Assembly (NCBI GenBank): GCA_027013145.1
Contig: JALUXX010000056.1
Span: forward strand, 24,975 to 88,974
Length of the DNA: 64,000 nt
From: Gammaproteobacteria bacterium
Lineage (GTDB): Bacteria > Pseudomonadota > Gammaproteobacteria > 21-64-14
Reading direction: 5' to 3'
Made by a program: the position numbers and the translations under genes
The notes under the pieces: generated by a model
Told to the model about the DNA's origin: nothing
The model's database searches: none
The model's input: the letters and a program-made list of their open reading frames with translations, nothing else
Part shown: piece by piece, positions 1 to 9,696 of the stretch
Layout: each line of letters begins with the position of its first letter
Position numbering within the stretch: the first letter of the stretch is position 1

Positions 1-731
1 AGCGTCCCGGTCTCGCCCTCGACGTCGAGGATGTCGTCACGAATCTGAAACGCGAGCCCGATACACTTGGCGTAGCGATCCAGACGTTCGATGATCCCGT
101 CGTCGGTCGCCGGCGAGCTGTAGGCCCCGAGCAGGACGCTCGCCCGGATGAGCGCGCCGGTCTTGTGGATGTGCATGTCCTCCAGTTCGGCCAGATTCAG
201 CTTGCGTCCCTCGGCCGCCAGATCGATGGCCTGGCCGCCGGCCATCCCGCGCGAGCCCGAGGCCGCCGCCAGGGTCTCGACCATGCGCAACCGCGCCGCG
301 GCCGGAAGCGCGGGCCCGGTCTGCCCGGCGGGATCGTGGACTAGGACGTGGAAGGCCAGCGATTGCAGGGCGTCGCCGACGAGCAGGGCGGTGGCCTCAC
401 CGTAGGCGCGGTGACAGGTCGGCTTTCCGCGGCGCAGGTCGTCGTTGTCCATCGCCGGCAGATCGTCATGAACGAGAGAATAGGCGTGAATCAGCTCCAC
501 CGCGCAGGCCGGGGCGTCGAGCAGCGCCGCGGGCGTGTCGAGCGCCGCGCCGGCGGCGTAGACCAGGGCCGGGCGGATGCGCTTGCCTGCGCCGAGTACG
601 GCATAACGCATCGCCTCGTGGAGATGCGTCGGATGCGTGCCGGCCGGCGGAAGCGCGTGCTCCAGCGCCCGTTCGACGCGGGCCTGATGGAAACGCAGCC
701 ACTCCTGGAAGGGGTTGGGGCTATTCTTCAC
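1..731 (-). CDS. ispA: Farnesyl/geranyl diphosphate synthase (partial, C-terminus outside window)
   Basis: Short-chain trans-prenyl diphosphate synthase. It condenses IPP with DMAPP/GPP in the cytosol to supply quinone and undecaprenyl synthesis. Both Asp-rich motifs are visible: HDDLPAMDNDD, and QIRDDILDVEG close to the left edge. An early GAGKRIRPAL substrate-binding segment is also present. About 243 residues are in the window, so roughly the last 50 are missing. I chose the GTG at 731 because it lies inside the end of xseB (11-base overlap), typical of the xseB-ispA-dxs operon. The next operon gene, dxs, would lie beyond the left edge. Confidence 0.93.
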   Translation of the reverse strand, partial: MKNSPNPFQEWLRFHQARVERALEHALPPAGTHPTHLHEAMRYAVLGAGKRIRPALVYAAGAALDTPAALLDAPACAVELIHAYSLVHDDLPAMDNDDLRRGKPTCHRAYGEATALLVGDALQSLAFHVLVHDPAGQTGPALPAAARLRMVETLAAASGSRGMAGGQAIDLAAEGRKLNLAELEDMHIHKTGALIRASVLLGAYSSPATDDGIIERLDRYAKCIGLAFQIRDDILDVEGETGT

Positions 732-960
732 TGGCGAACGGGACGGTCTCGGCGCGGTCCCCGGTCCGGACCAGCCGTTCGACTTTCTGTTCGGCTTCCT
801 TGAGGGCGCGCTGACAGGCGCGGGTCAGTTGGATGCCCCGTTCGAAGCACTTCAGGGATTCCTCCAGGGTCAGTTCCCCCTGCTCCATCCGTGAGACCAG
901 TTCCTCCAGCTCCTTCAAGGCCTTTTCGAAGTCCAGAGGGGAACTGGTTTTTTTGGCCAC
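721..960 (-). CDS. xseB: Exodeoxyribonuclease VII small subunit
   Basis: Small helical subunit of exonuclease VII, which degrades single-stranded DNA together with XseA. The 79-residue protein carries the family core DFEKALKELEELVSRME followed by LEESLKCFERGIQL. I prefer the GTG at 960 (MAKKTSSPLDF), which has CGGAG nine bases upstream. The TTG at 969 would start almost on top of that ribosome-binding site. It overlaps and probably translationally couples to ispA. xseA is not adjacent, which is normal. Confidence 0.92.
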   Translation of the reverse strand: MAKKTSSPLDFEKALKELEELVSRMEQGELTLEESLKCFERGIQLTRACQRALKEAEQKVERLVRTGDRAETVPFASEE

Positions 961-988
961 GGCTTGCAACTCCGGAAAATCGCGCCTA

Positions 989-1017
989 CGTTACCTTAGC
1001 GCTCCCGCGCGGGTCAA
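989..1017 (-). promoter_or_regulatory. Weak sigma-70-like promoter for xseB-ispA
   Basis: On the minus strand TTGACC (1017-1012) is followed after 17 bases by GTAACG (994-989), about 30 bases upstream of the xseB start. The -35 is good and the -10 is poor, so this is a tentative reading. Confidence 0.3.
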
Positions 1018-1053
1018 ATGAGCCCCGGGCGCGGCCGTCCCGCGTACGGGTTC

Positions 1054-1088
1054 TTGACAGTTTTATCATATCGGTATAGGGTTATACC
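1054..1088 (+). promoter_or_regulatory. Upstream TTGACA element and GGTATA/TATACC dyad
   Basis: A perfect -35 hexamer TTGACA lies at 1054-1059. Downstream, GGTATA (1073-1078) and TATACC (1083-1088) form a perfect 6-bp inverted repeat with a 4-base spacer, GGTATAGGGTTATACC. A -10 for this -35 would fall in the dyad (TATAGG at 15-bp or TAGGGT at 17-bp spacing, neither ideal). It could be a second rubrerythrin promoter with an overlapping operator. The bound factor is unknown. Confidence 0.35.
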
Positions 1089-1099
1089 CCGATTTAGAA

Positions 1100-1140
1100 T
1101 TGATCTAAATCAATGCGCGGGCGGTCCCGCGCCGTATGCT
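1100..1140 (+). promoter_or_regulatory. FNR/Anr box and -10 of the rubrerythrin promoter (class II geometry)
   Basis: TTGATCTAAATCAA at 1100-1113 matches the FNR/Anr consensus TTGAT-N4-ATCAA exactly. TATGCT at 1135-1140 is a good -10. A start site about 7 bases further (near 1148) would put the box centre at about -41.5, the classical activating position for FNR/CRP-family regulators. The half-sites also sit inside a wider dyad, GATTTAGA (1091-1098) / TCTAAATC (1104-1111). The arrangement predicts induction at low oxygen. Confidence 0.75.
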
Positions 1141-1175
1141 GTTCACCAACCCCGATTGACGGAGGAACTGCACCC

Positions 1176-1595
1176 ATGGAACTCAAAGGCAGCAAGACGC
1201 AGGACAACCTGAAGGCGGCCTTCGCCGGGGAGTCCCAGGCCAATCGCCGTTACCTGTATTTCGCCTCCAAGGCCGACGTCGAGGGCTACAACGACGTCGC
1301 GGCGGTATTCCGTTCCACCGCCGAGGGCGAGACCGGGCACGCATTCGGGCATCTGGAGTACCTGGAGGCGATCGGCGATCCGGCCACCGATCAGCCGATC
1401 GGCAAGACGTCCGACAACCTCAAGTCCGCCATTGCGGGCGAGACCCACGAGTACACGGACATGTATCCGGGCATGGCGCGCACCGCGCGTGAGGAAGGCT
1501 TCGACGAGATCGCCGACTGGTTCGAGACGCTGGCGAAGGCGGAGCGTTCGCACGCCAACCGGTTCCAGAAGTCACTGGACGCGCTGGAGGACTGA
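1176..1595 (+). CDS. Rubrerythrin-like diiron protein without rubredoxin domain
   Basis: A 139-residue four-helix-bundle diiron protein of the rubrerythrin family. Family members reduce hydrogen peroxide in the cytoplasm. Two duplicated helix-pair motifs carry the ligands: [13 protein letters not shown] with [12 protein letters not shown], and [12 protein letters not shown] with ERSHANRF. The C-terminal rubredoxin domain of classical rubrerythrin is absent, so electrons must come from a separate donor, perhaps the Fe-S protein downstream. The start has GGAGGA at 1161-1166. It is the first gene of a cluster with the Fe-S/CCG and DUF3501 genes and lies behind the FNR-box promoter. Confidence 0.9.
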   Translation: MELKGSKTQDNLKAAFAGESQANRRYLYFASKADVEGYNDVAAVFRSTAEGETGHAFGHLEYLEAIGDPATDQPIGKTSDNLKSAIAGETHEYTDMYPGMARTAREEGFDEIADWFETLAKAERSHANRFQKSLDALED

Positions 1596-1615
1596 GGCGC
1601 CCGGTCCGGCCCCGG

Positions 1616-1638
1616 CGAGGGGGCCCTCGGCCCCCTCG
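1616..1638 (+). terminator. Strong GC hairpin after the rubrerythrin gene
   Basis: CGAGGGGGCC (1616-1625) pairs perfectly with GGCCCCCTCG (1629-1638) across a 3-base loop. Only TT follows, so it is not a textbook intrinsic terminator. It may act as a partial terminator or as a 3' stabiliser giving rubrerythrin more mRNA than the downstream genes. Confidence 0.5.
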
Positions 1639-1690
1639 TTGCGGTGTCGGTACGAACGGCCGACTTCACTCACACATCGACGCGCGCCGG

Positions 1691-1718
1691 GTCATTCCGG
1701 CGTGCGCGGGGATCCGCG
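1691..1718 (+). repeat. Single 'IPAHAGMT'-type dispersed repeat
   Basis: The stretch from GTCATTCCGGCGTGCGCGGG to about 1718 is a dyad. Its reverse strand translates to RIPAHAGMT, the signature of a very common intergenic palindromic repeat in proteobacteria. It ends two bases before the ATG chosen for the Fe-S gene. Recognition is from memory of the repeat type. Confidence 0.5.
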
Positions 1719-1719
1719 T

Positions 1720-3075
1720 ATGTCGACGCCGGCGAAGGAAGGGGTTCGGGAAGGCAGTCTGGAGATGCCGCAGCGCCATCCGGTCGATTGGCGCGACCCG
1801 GATTTCTACGACGAACAGGCCCTGCTTCGGGAGATGGAGCGCGAGTTCGACATCTGCCACGGATGTCGGCGTTGCGTGAGCCTGTGCCAGGCGTTCCCGG
1901 CACTGTTCGATCTGATCGACGAGTCCGAGACGATGGAGGTCGACGGCGTCGCCAAGAGCGACTACTGGAAGGTCGTCGACCACTGTTATCTGTGCGACCT
2001 GTGCTTCATGACCAAGTGCCCGTACGTCCCGCCGCACGAGTGGAACATGGACTTCCCGCACCTGATGCTGCGGGCCAAGGCGTTCCGGTTCAAACGCGAC
2101 GGGGCCCGCTTCCGCGACCGTCTGCTGACCTCGACCGACGCGGTCGGGCGCCTCGCCGGTATTCCCGTCGTTGCACAGGTGGTCAACGCCGTCAACCGCA
2201 ACGCCGCGGCGCGGCGGGTGCTTGAGCGTACGCTCGAGGTGAGCGCCGAGGCCCCGTTGCCGGAGTACCAGGCGCGGCCCTTGCGGCGCCGGCCGGCGGT
2301 GCGCCGGCATACCCCCCTGGAGACCGCGCCGGAGGCGGCCGGCCCGACGCGCGGGCGCGTGGCCCTCTACGCGACGTGCTACGGCAGCTACAACGAACCG
2401 GGCCTGGGCGAGGATCTGATCGCGGTCTTCGAGCACAACCGCATCCCGGTGCGCCTCGTCGAGCGCGAGCGCTGTTGCGGGATGCCCAAGCTGGAGCTCG
2501 GCGACCTGGAGACGGTCGAGCGGCTCAAAGAGGAGAACATCCCGGTGCTCGCGCGCCACGTGGACGAGGGCTGGGACATCGTCGCCCCGATGCCGTCCTG
2601 CGTGCTGATGTACAAGCAGGAACTGCCGCTGCTGTTTCCGGACGACCCTGAAGTGCGGAAGGTCCGGGAGGCGATCTTCGATCCGTTCGAATACCTGTCT
2701 CTGCGCCACCGCCACGGCAAGCTCAATACCGACTTCCGTAACCCCCTGGGCACCATCGCCTACCATGCGGCCTGCCACCTGCGCGTGCAGAACATGGGAC
2801 TCAAGACCCGGGACCTGCTCGCGCTGATACCCGACACGCGCATCGAGGTCGTCGAACGCTGTTCCGGCCACGACGGTACCTATGCGGTCAAGCGCGAGAC
2901 GCACGAGTTCTCCGTGAAGATCGGGCGCCCGGTGGTGGAGCGCGTGCGCAAGTTCGCGGCCGATCACTACACCAGCGACTGCGCACTCGCGGGTCATCAG
3001 ATCGGCTACGGGCTGGCCGACGGCAGCGCGCCGGAGCACCCGCTGCGTCTGCTGCGGCTGGCATATGGAATCTGA
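1720..3075 (+). CDS. GlpC-like Fe-S protein with two CCG (heterodisulfide reductase-type) domains
   Basis: A cytosolic iron-sulfur protein of 451 residues, likely an electron-transfer subunit. The N-terminal ferredoxin-like domain has two tetra-cysteine clusters, CHGCRRCVSLC (Cys46/49/52/56) and CYLCDLCFMTKC (Cys89/92/95/100). They suggest two [4Fe-4S] centres. Two CCG-type domains follow: one with ERERCCGMPKLELGD, one with YHAACHLRVQNMG and VERCSGHDGT. I chose ATG 1720 because REGSLE..RHPVDW near the start resembles the conserved beginning I recall for relatives. ATG 1765 has a better GGAAGG site and is the alternative. Physiological substrate unknown. Clustering with rubrerythrin and DUF3501 suggests a role in peroxide or redox stress (inference). 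Confidence 0.85.
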   Translation: MSTPAKEGVREGSLEMPQRHPVDWRDPDFYDEQALLREMEREFDICHGCRRCVSLCQAFPALFDLIDESETMEVDGVAKSDYWKVVDHCYLCDLCFMTKCPYVPPHEWNMDFPHLMLRAKAFRFKRDGARFRDRLLTSTDAVGRLAGIPVVAQVVNAVNRNAAARRVLERTLEVSAEAPLPEYQARPLRRRPAVRRHTPLETAPEAAGPTRGRVALYATCYGSYNEPGLGEDLIAVFEHNRIPVRLVERERCCGMPKLELGDLETVERLKEENIPVLARHVDEGWDIVAPMPSCVLMYKQELPLLFPDDPEVRKVREAIFDPFEYLSLRHRHGKLNTDFRNPLGTIAYHAACHLRVQNMGLKTRDLLALIPDTRIEVVERCSGHDGTYAVKRETHEFSVKIGRPVVERVRKFAADHYTSDCALAGHQIGYGLADGSAPEHPLRLLRLAYGI

Positions 3076-3097
3076 GGCGCGCCGCTGACGGCGCGCC
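3076..3097 (+). other. Perfect 9-bp hairpin between the Fe-S and DUF3501 genes
   Basis: GGCGCGCCG (3076-3084) and CGGCGCGCC (3089-3097) pair with a CTGA tetraloop immediately after the stop codon of the Fe-S gene. There is no T tract and the next start is only 13 bases away. An mRNA-processing or partial attenuation role is more plausible than termination. Confidence 0.5.
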
Positions 3098-3110
3098 CCG
3101 GGGAGATGAG

Positions 3111-3695
3111 ATGCAGGAACTGACACGGGAAGACCTCTATTCACTTGAGCGCTACGCCGAGCTGCGTTCGGACTTCCGCAACCGGGTCATGGCGCACAAG
3201 CGCGATCGCCGGCTCGCCCTCGGGGAGCACGTGGTGCTCTATTTCGAGGACCGCCTGACCATGCAGTACCAGATCCAGGAGATGTTGCGCGCGGAGCGCA
3301 TCTTCGAGGCGGCGGGGATTCAGGAGGAGCTGGATGCCTACAATCCGCTCATCCCGCGCGGACGCGACTGGCGCGCGACGATGATGATCGAGTACGCGGA
3401 CGTCGAGGAGCGGCGCCGCGAGCTGAGCCGGCTGATCGGTATCGAGGACCGCGTCTGGATGCGGGTTGCGGGCTTCGAGCCGGTATACGCGATCGCCGAC
3501 GAGGACCTCGAACGGGATACCGCCGAGAAGACCTCAGCGGTGCATTTCGTCCGCTTCGATCTGAGCGCGGGAATGGCCGCCGCGGCCAAGGCCGGTGCGG
3601 CGCTTGCCGCCGGCGTCGACCACGAGCGTTACACCGAGACGGTGGATCCGATCCCAGAAGCGGTACGCAGGTCGCTGGTCAACGACCTCGACTGA
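3111..3695 (+). CDS. DUF3501 family protein
   Basis: A 194-residue soluble protein of the DUF3501 family, recognised by the conserved opening LTREDLYSLERYAELRSDFR and ALGEHVVLYFEDRLTM. It has no membrane segment and no cysteines. The start ATG at 3111 follows GGGGAG. The family is uncharacterised as far as I know and recurs beside a rubrerythrin and a GlpC-like Fe-S protein, exactly as here. A partner role in that redox cluster is the best inference. Confidence 0.85.
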   Translation: MQELTREDLYSLERYAELRSDFRNRVMAHKRDRRLALGEHVVLYFEDRLTMQYQIQEMLRAERIFEAAGIQEELDAYNPLIPRGRDWRATMMIEYADVEERRRELSRLIGIEDRVWMRVAGFEPVYAIADEDLERDTAEKTSAVHFVRFDLSAGMAAAAKAGAALAAGVDHERYTETVDPIPEAVRRSLVNDLD

Positions 3696-3761
3696 GGGCG
3701 CCGGGAGACGAGCCGCGCGGTCGCTGCGGCCCCCTTGTCTGCCGCCGGGACTTCGCGGACA

Positions 3762-4319
3762 ATGGCGCGCGTGATTTCGCCGCGGCGCAGCGTCTCTCCG
3801 GTAGTGCTGATGCTCATGGGCGCCGTGCTGGCGCTCGCCGGCTGTCAGGTACAGCCGCCGGAGTCGGTTCCGTTCCTGACCGAACGCCCGCTGCCGGCGC
3901 GGCCGGTACCGCCGCCGCCGTTTCCCGGGCGCGACACCGCGCTGCTCGGTTTTGCGGTGCCGGGTCGGGACACGTCCTTCCGCTACGCCCTGGATCCGGG
4001 ATCGATCACCCGGGGGCGAGACGGCGTCATGCGGTACGTGGTCGTGATCTCGGCGCCCGGCGGGGTGCGCAACGTCCTCTATCAGGGCATGCGGTGCGGG
4101 GCCCGGCAGTACCTTACTTATGCCGTAGGATTCGGGGACGGTCCGTTCGCGCCGGTCCGGCGGCTGCGCTGGCGGCGGCTCGACGACGGATCCGACGGAT
4201 ATCTGGGTGTCCTCTATCGTGATTATCTCTGCGATTCCTTCGGGGCGCCGCGCGCCCCGCGCGCGGTACTGCGCCTGCTGCGCCGGCCCGGCTGGACGGA
4301 GGGGTCCGGTGACCGCTGA
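3762..4319 (+). CDS. CNP1-like family lipoprotein
   Basis: A predicted outer- or inner-membrane lipoprotein. The N-terminus MARVISPRR is followed by a hydrophobic segment ending in the lipobox LALAGC. A proline-rich linker comes next, then a domain resembling the CNP1-like family (FRYALDPGSI, GVMRYVVVI, GVRNVLYQGMRC, LCDSF). Function unknown. An in-frame TTG upstream at 3735 and a GTG at 3771 are alternative starts. ATG 3762 gives a normal signal peptide and 185 residues. It lies 27 bases before parE and may be cotranscribed with it. Confidence 0.7.
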   Translation: MARVISPRRSVSPVVLMLMGAVLALAGCQVQPPESVPFLTERPLPARPVPPPPFPGRDTALLGFAVPGRDTSFRYALDPGSITRGRDGVMRYVVVISAPGGVRNVLYQGMRCGARQYLTYAVGFGDGPFAPVRRLRWRRLDDGSDGYLGVLYRDYLCDSFGAPRAPRAVLRLLRRPGWTEGSGDR

Positions 4320-6236
<1,917 letters not shown>

Positions 6237-6271
6237 GGCCGCGCGCAGGCCCAGGAGGGATCGACCGCACC

Positions 6272-8524
6272 ATGACCACCTCGACTTCCGTGACCGACGC
6301 CGAAGGCTACGAGCGCGTTCCGCTCAAGGCCTTTACGGAGAAGGCCTATCTCGACTACTCGATGTACGTCATCCTGGACCGCGCCCTGCCGCACGTGGGC
6401 GACGGCCTCAAGCCCGTGCAGCGGCGCATCGTCTACGCGATGTCCGAACTGGGGCTCGACGCCGCGGCCAAGTACAAGAAGTCGGCGCGTACCGTGGGCG
6501 ACGTCATCGGCAAATTCCATCCGCACGGGGACGGCGCCTGCTACGAAGCGATGGTGCTGATGGCGCAACCCTTCGCCTATCGTTACCCGCTGATCGACGG
6601 GCAGGGCAACTGGGGTTCGGCGGACGACCCCAAGTCGTTCGCGGCCATGCGCTACACGGAGGCGCGCCTCGCGCCCTACGCCGACGTGCTCCTCGCCGAA
6701 TTGGGCGCGGGGACCGTGGACTGGGTCCCGAACTTCGACGGTACCCTCGACGAGCCGGTGATGCTGCCGGCGCGGCTGCCGAATGTGCTGCTCAACGGCG
6801 CCACCGGGATCGCCGTCGGCATGGCCACCGACATCCCGCCGCACAATCTGCGCGAGGTGGCCAGCGCCTGCGTGCGCCTCCTCGAGGAGCCCAGGGCGAC
6901 GGTCGAGCAGCTCTGCGAGCATATCCTCGGGCCGGATTTCCCGACGGAGGCCGAGATCGTCACCCCGCGCGAGGAGCTACTCGCGCTGTATCGCTCGGGG
7001 GTGGGGAGCGTGCGTGCGCGCGCGCGCTATGAGCGTGAGAACGGCGACATCGTGATCACGGCGCTCCCGTTCCAGGTCTCGGGCAGTCGCGTACTCGAAC
7101 AGATCGCGGGGCAGATGCAGGCGCGCAAGCTGCCGATGGTCGAGGACCTGCGCGACGAGTCTGATCACGAGAATCCCACGCGGCTTGTGATCGTACCGCG
7201 CTCGGCCCGGGTCGACGCGGACGCGCTCATGGCCCACCTGTTCGCGACCACGGATCTGGAACGCAGCTACCGCGTCCAGTTGAACGTCATCGGACTCGAC
7301 GCGCGCCCCCACGTGCGCGACCTGCGGACCCTGCTCGCCGAGTGGCTGGAGTTCCGCACCGCCACCGTGCGCCGGCGGCTCGAGTACCGCCTGGAGAAGG
7401 TGCGGCGCAGGTTGCATATTCTCGAGGGCCTGCTGACGGCATTCCTGAACATCGACGAGGTGATCGCGATCATCCGCCGCGAGGACCGGCCGAAACCGGT
7501 CCTCATGGAACGCTTCGGGCTCTCCGACGTCCAGGCCGAGGCGATCCTGGAGCTGAAGCTGCGCCATCTCGCACGGCTGGAGGAGCAGCGTATCCGCGGC
7601 GAGCAGCGCGAACTCGACGCCGAGCGCGACGGCCTGGAAAAGACGCTCGCCTCCAGCCGCCGCCTGAAGACGCTCATCCGCAAGGAGATTCTGGCGGACG
7701 CCGAGCGTTATGGGGACGCGCGGCGTTCGCCGATCGTCGCGCGTGCCGCCGCGCGCGCCTTCGACGAGGCCGATCTGGTCCCGAGCGAGGCGGTTACGGT
7801 GATATTGTCCGAGCGCGGCTGGGTGCGCGCGGCGAAGGGACACGACATCGATCCGGCCGCCCTGAGCTACCGCTCCGGCGACGGTTTCCGAAGTGCCGCG
7901 CGCGGGCGCAGCAATCAGTCGGCGGTCTTCCTCGGCTCGACCGGGCGCAGCTTCGTCCTCCCCGCGCACGCACTGCCCTCCGCGCGGGGTCAGGGGGAGC
8001 CGCTCAGCGGACGCCTGAACCCGCCGGACGGGAGCACCTTCGCGGGCGTGCTGTTGGGCGAGCCCGAAGAGCACTGCCTGCTCGCGACCGACGCGGGCTA
8101 CGGGTTCATCGCCCGCATCGCCGATCTGCTGACGCGCAACCGCGCCGGGAAGGCGGTGCTTTCCGTGCCGAAGGGCGCGTCGGTACTCGAGCCGCGGCCG
8201 GTCGCCGATCCCGGGAGCGCGCTCATCGCCGCCGTCTCCAGCACCGGGCATCTGTTGGTGTTCCCTGCGGCCGAGTTGCCGCACATGGGCAAGGGCAAGG
8301 GCAGCAAGATTCTCGACATTCCCGCGGCGAAACGGGCGGCGGGAGAGGAGCGCATGGCGGGCGTGATCGCCATCGCGCCGGATAGGGCTCTCGTGCTGAC
8401 CTGCGGGCGGCGCAGTCTCACGCTCAAGCCCGCCGATCTCGAACACTACCGCGGCGAGCGCGGCCGTCGGGGGCGCAAGCTCCCGCGCGGCTTTCAGCGC
8501 GTGGACGGGCTCGCCGCCGGCTGA
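6272..8524 (+). CDS. parC: DNA topoisomerase IV subunit A
   Basis: DNA-cleaving subunit of topoisomerase IV (750 residues). The catalytic tyrosine is in [11 protein letters not shown] (Tyr128). The winged-helix core starts with [16 protein letters not shown]. The C-terminal part is the DNA-wrapping beta-pinwheel, with [20 protein letters not shown]. The ATG at 6272 has AGGAGG at 6252-6257. The position matching E. coli Ser80 in the quinolone-sensitive region is Gly88 here ([12 protein letters not shown]). Operon with parE; a hairpin follows the stop. Confidence 0.96.
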   Translation: MTTSTSVTDAEGYERVPLKAFTEKAYLDYSMYVILDRALPHVGDGLKPVQRRIVYAMSELGLDAAAKYKKSARTVGDVIGKFHPHGDGACYEAMVLMAQPFAYRYPLIDGQGNWGSADDPKSFAAMRYTEARLAPYADVLLAELGAGTVDWVPNFDGTLDEPVMLPARLPNVLLNGATGIAVGMATDIPPHNLREVASACVRLLEEPRATVEQLCEHILGPDFPTEAEIVTPREELLALYRSGVGSVRARARYERENGDIVITALPFQVSGSRVLEQIAGQMQARKLPMVEDLRDESDHENPTRLVIVPRSARVDADALMAHLFATTDLERSYRVQLNVIGLDARPHVRDLRTLLAEWLEFRTATVRRRLEYRLEKVRRRLHILEGLLTAFLNIDEVIAIIRREDRPKPVLMERFGLSDVQAEAILELKLRHLARLEEQRIRGEQRELDAERDGLEKTLASSRRLKTLIRKEILADAERYGDARRSPIVARAAARAFDEADLVPSEAVTVILSERGWVRAAKGHDIDPAALSYRSGDGFRSAARGRSNQSAVFLGSTGRSFVLPAHALPSARGQGEPLSGRLNPPDGSTFAGVLLGEPEEHCLLATDAGYGFIARIADLLTRNRAGKAVLSVPKGASVLEPRPVADPGSALIAAVSSTGHLLVFPAAELPHMGKGKGSKILDIPAAKRAAGEERMAGVIAIAPDRALVLTCGRRSLTLKPADLEHYRGERGRRGRKLPRGFQRVDGLAAG

Positions 8525-8534
8525 ACGCGAACGT

Positions 8535-8556
8535 CGGCGTGCGACGGCGCACGCCG
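8535..8556. terminator. Hairpin between convergent parC and the repeat-lipoprotein gene
   Basis: CGGCGTGCG (8535-8543) pairs perfectly with CGCACGCCG (8548-8556) over an ACGG loop, in the 47-base gap between convergent genes. There is no T tract on either side. It is likely a bidirectional transcription barrier in this GC-rich genome. Confidence 0.5.
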
Positions 8557-8571
8557 GGCGCCCGGCCGCGG

Positions 8572-9696
8572 TCAGGGCGCGGGTTTGGTCGGCCCGGCCG
8601 GTTTCGGCACGGGCGGCTTCGCGGGGGCCTGTTCCTTGAGTTCGCGCAACTTGTCGAGGACGCGTTGCGCCCGTTTCACATTGGCCTGCGCCTGCGGCTG
8701 GTTCGGGTCCAGCGCGAGGACCGCCTCCCACGCGTCTTTGGCCTGGCGGATGTGCCCGCGCCGGTAGAGGCCGTTGCCCTGGTCGAGGAGCTGGCGGATG
8801 CGCGCCGCGACGGCCTCGTCGAGGGCCTCCTTCAGCGTGACCAGCTCGCGATTTCCGGGGGCGAGTTTCATCAGCCGCTTCAGATCGACCTGCGCCCGGT
8901 GCCAATCGCCCTCGGCGATCGCCTCCTGCACCTTGTCGTGCAGGCGCGTCTCGCGGCGGCGCAGCTCCGCCTCGCGGCTGCGCTGTCGGGCCCGCTCCTC
9001 CTCGCGCAGCTCCTGATCGCGGCGCGCGGCGAGCCGGGCGAGGGCCGCCTGTACCGGCGGGGTGTCCTCCAGCTTGCGCGACAGGGTCAGGCAGCGTCGG
9101 GCGTCCTCGAACTGCCCGTCGCGCAGGGCCTGCGAGCCCGCGCTCAACAACTCCTTGGCGACGTCCCGGCGTTCCCAGTCGAGCCGCGCCAGGCGCAGGC
9201 GATCGAGCAGCCCGAAGGAGGCGATCCGCCGCAGCTCCTCCCGCGCCGGGATGACCCGGCTGAGCCATTCCCCGCGTGCGATCAGCATCGTGCGCTCCAG
9301 CTCCCGCTCGCGGCGGACACGCCGCGCCTGCAGTTCGCGCAGCATCGCCTTCAGGTCGGTGGCGCCGGGATCGTGCTTCAAGGCGTCGCGCAGGATCTCC
9401 TCGGCGCGGTGCCAGTTCCCGCGCTGCTCCTGTTCCCCGGCCGCCGCCAGTCGCGCCGCGGCATAGCGCGCCGCCCGGGCGCGCACCTGCAGGCGCTTCG
9501 CGCGCAGGAGCGCGGCGTCGGGGGCGTCGGCGGGGATCCGCTGCAGGGCGGCGAGCGCCTCGCCGTAGTCGTCGTCCGCGACCATGCGATCGATATCGGC
9601 CGGCCCCGGTTGCGTCGTCCACGGGAGATATTGGGCGCACGCGCCCAGGAGCAGCGGCAGCAGCGCCGCGGCCGCCACGCGCGTCGCCCGACTCAT
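8572..9696 (-). CDS. Tetratricopeptide-like repeat lipoprotein
   Basis: A 374-residue lipoprotein with signal peptide and lipobox (LLPLLLGACAQY). It is a mostly helical protein with TPR-like repeats: DYGEALAALQRIP, NWHRAEEILRDALKHDPG, DWHRAQVDLKRLMKLAPGN, GHIRQAKDAWEAVLALDPNQ. Between them lies a long charged coiled stretch (REEERARQRSREAELRRRE). The C-terminus is rich in Pro, Ala and Lys. Its ATG overlaps the TGA of the upstream cyclase gene (ATGA), so the two are translationally coupled. It may scaffold or sense for the cyclase in the periplasm. Family not otherwise recognised. Confidence 0.75.
   Translation of the reverse strand: MSRATRVAAAALLPLLLGACAQYLPWTTQPGPADIDRMVADDDYGEALAALQRIPADAPDAALLRAKRLQVRARAARYAAARLAAAGEQEQRGNWHRAEEILRDALKHDPGATDLKAMLRELQARRVRRERELERTMLIARGEWLSRVIPAREELRRIASFGLLDRLRLARLDWERRDVAKELLSAGSQALRDGQFEDARRCLTLSRKLEDTPPVQAALARLAARRDQELREEERARQRSREAELRRRETRLHDKVQEAIAEGDWHRAQVDLKRLMKLAPGNRELVTLKEALDEAVAARIRQLLDQGNGLYRRGHIRQAKDAWEAVLALDPNQPQAQANVKRAQRVLDKLRELKEQAPAKPPVPKPAGPTKPAP

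Noticed and set aside
961..969. TTG at 969 as xseB start
   Set aside because: CGGAG lies directly against it, too close to serve; the GTG at 960 has correct spacing.
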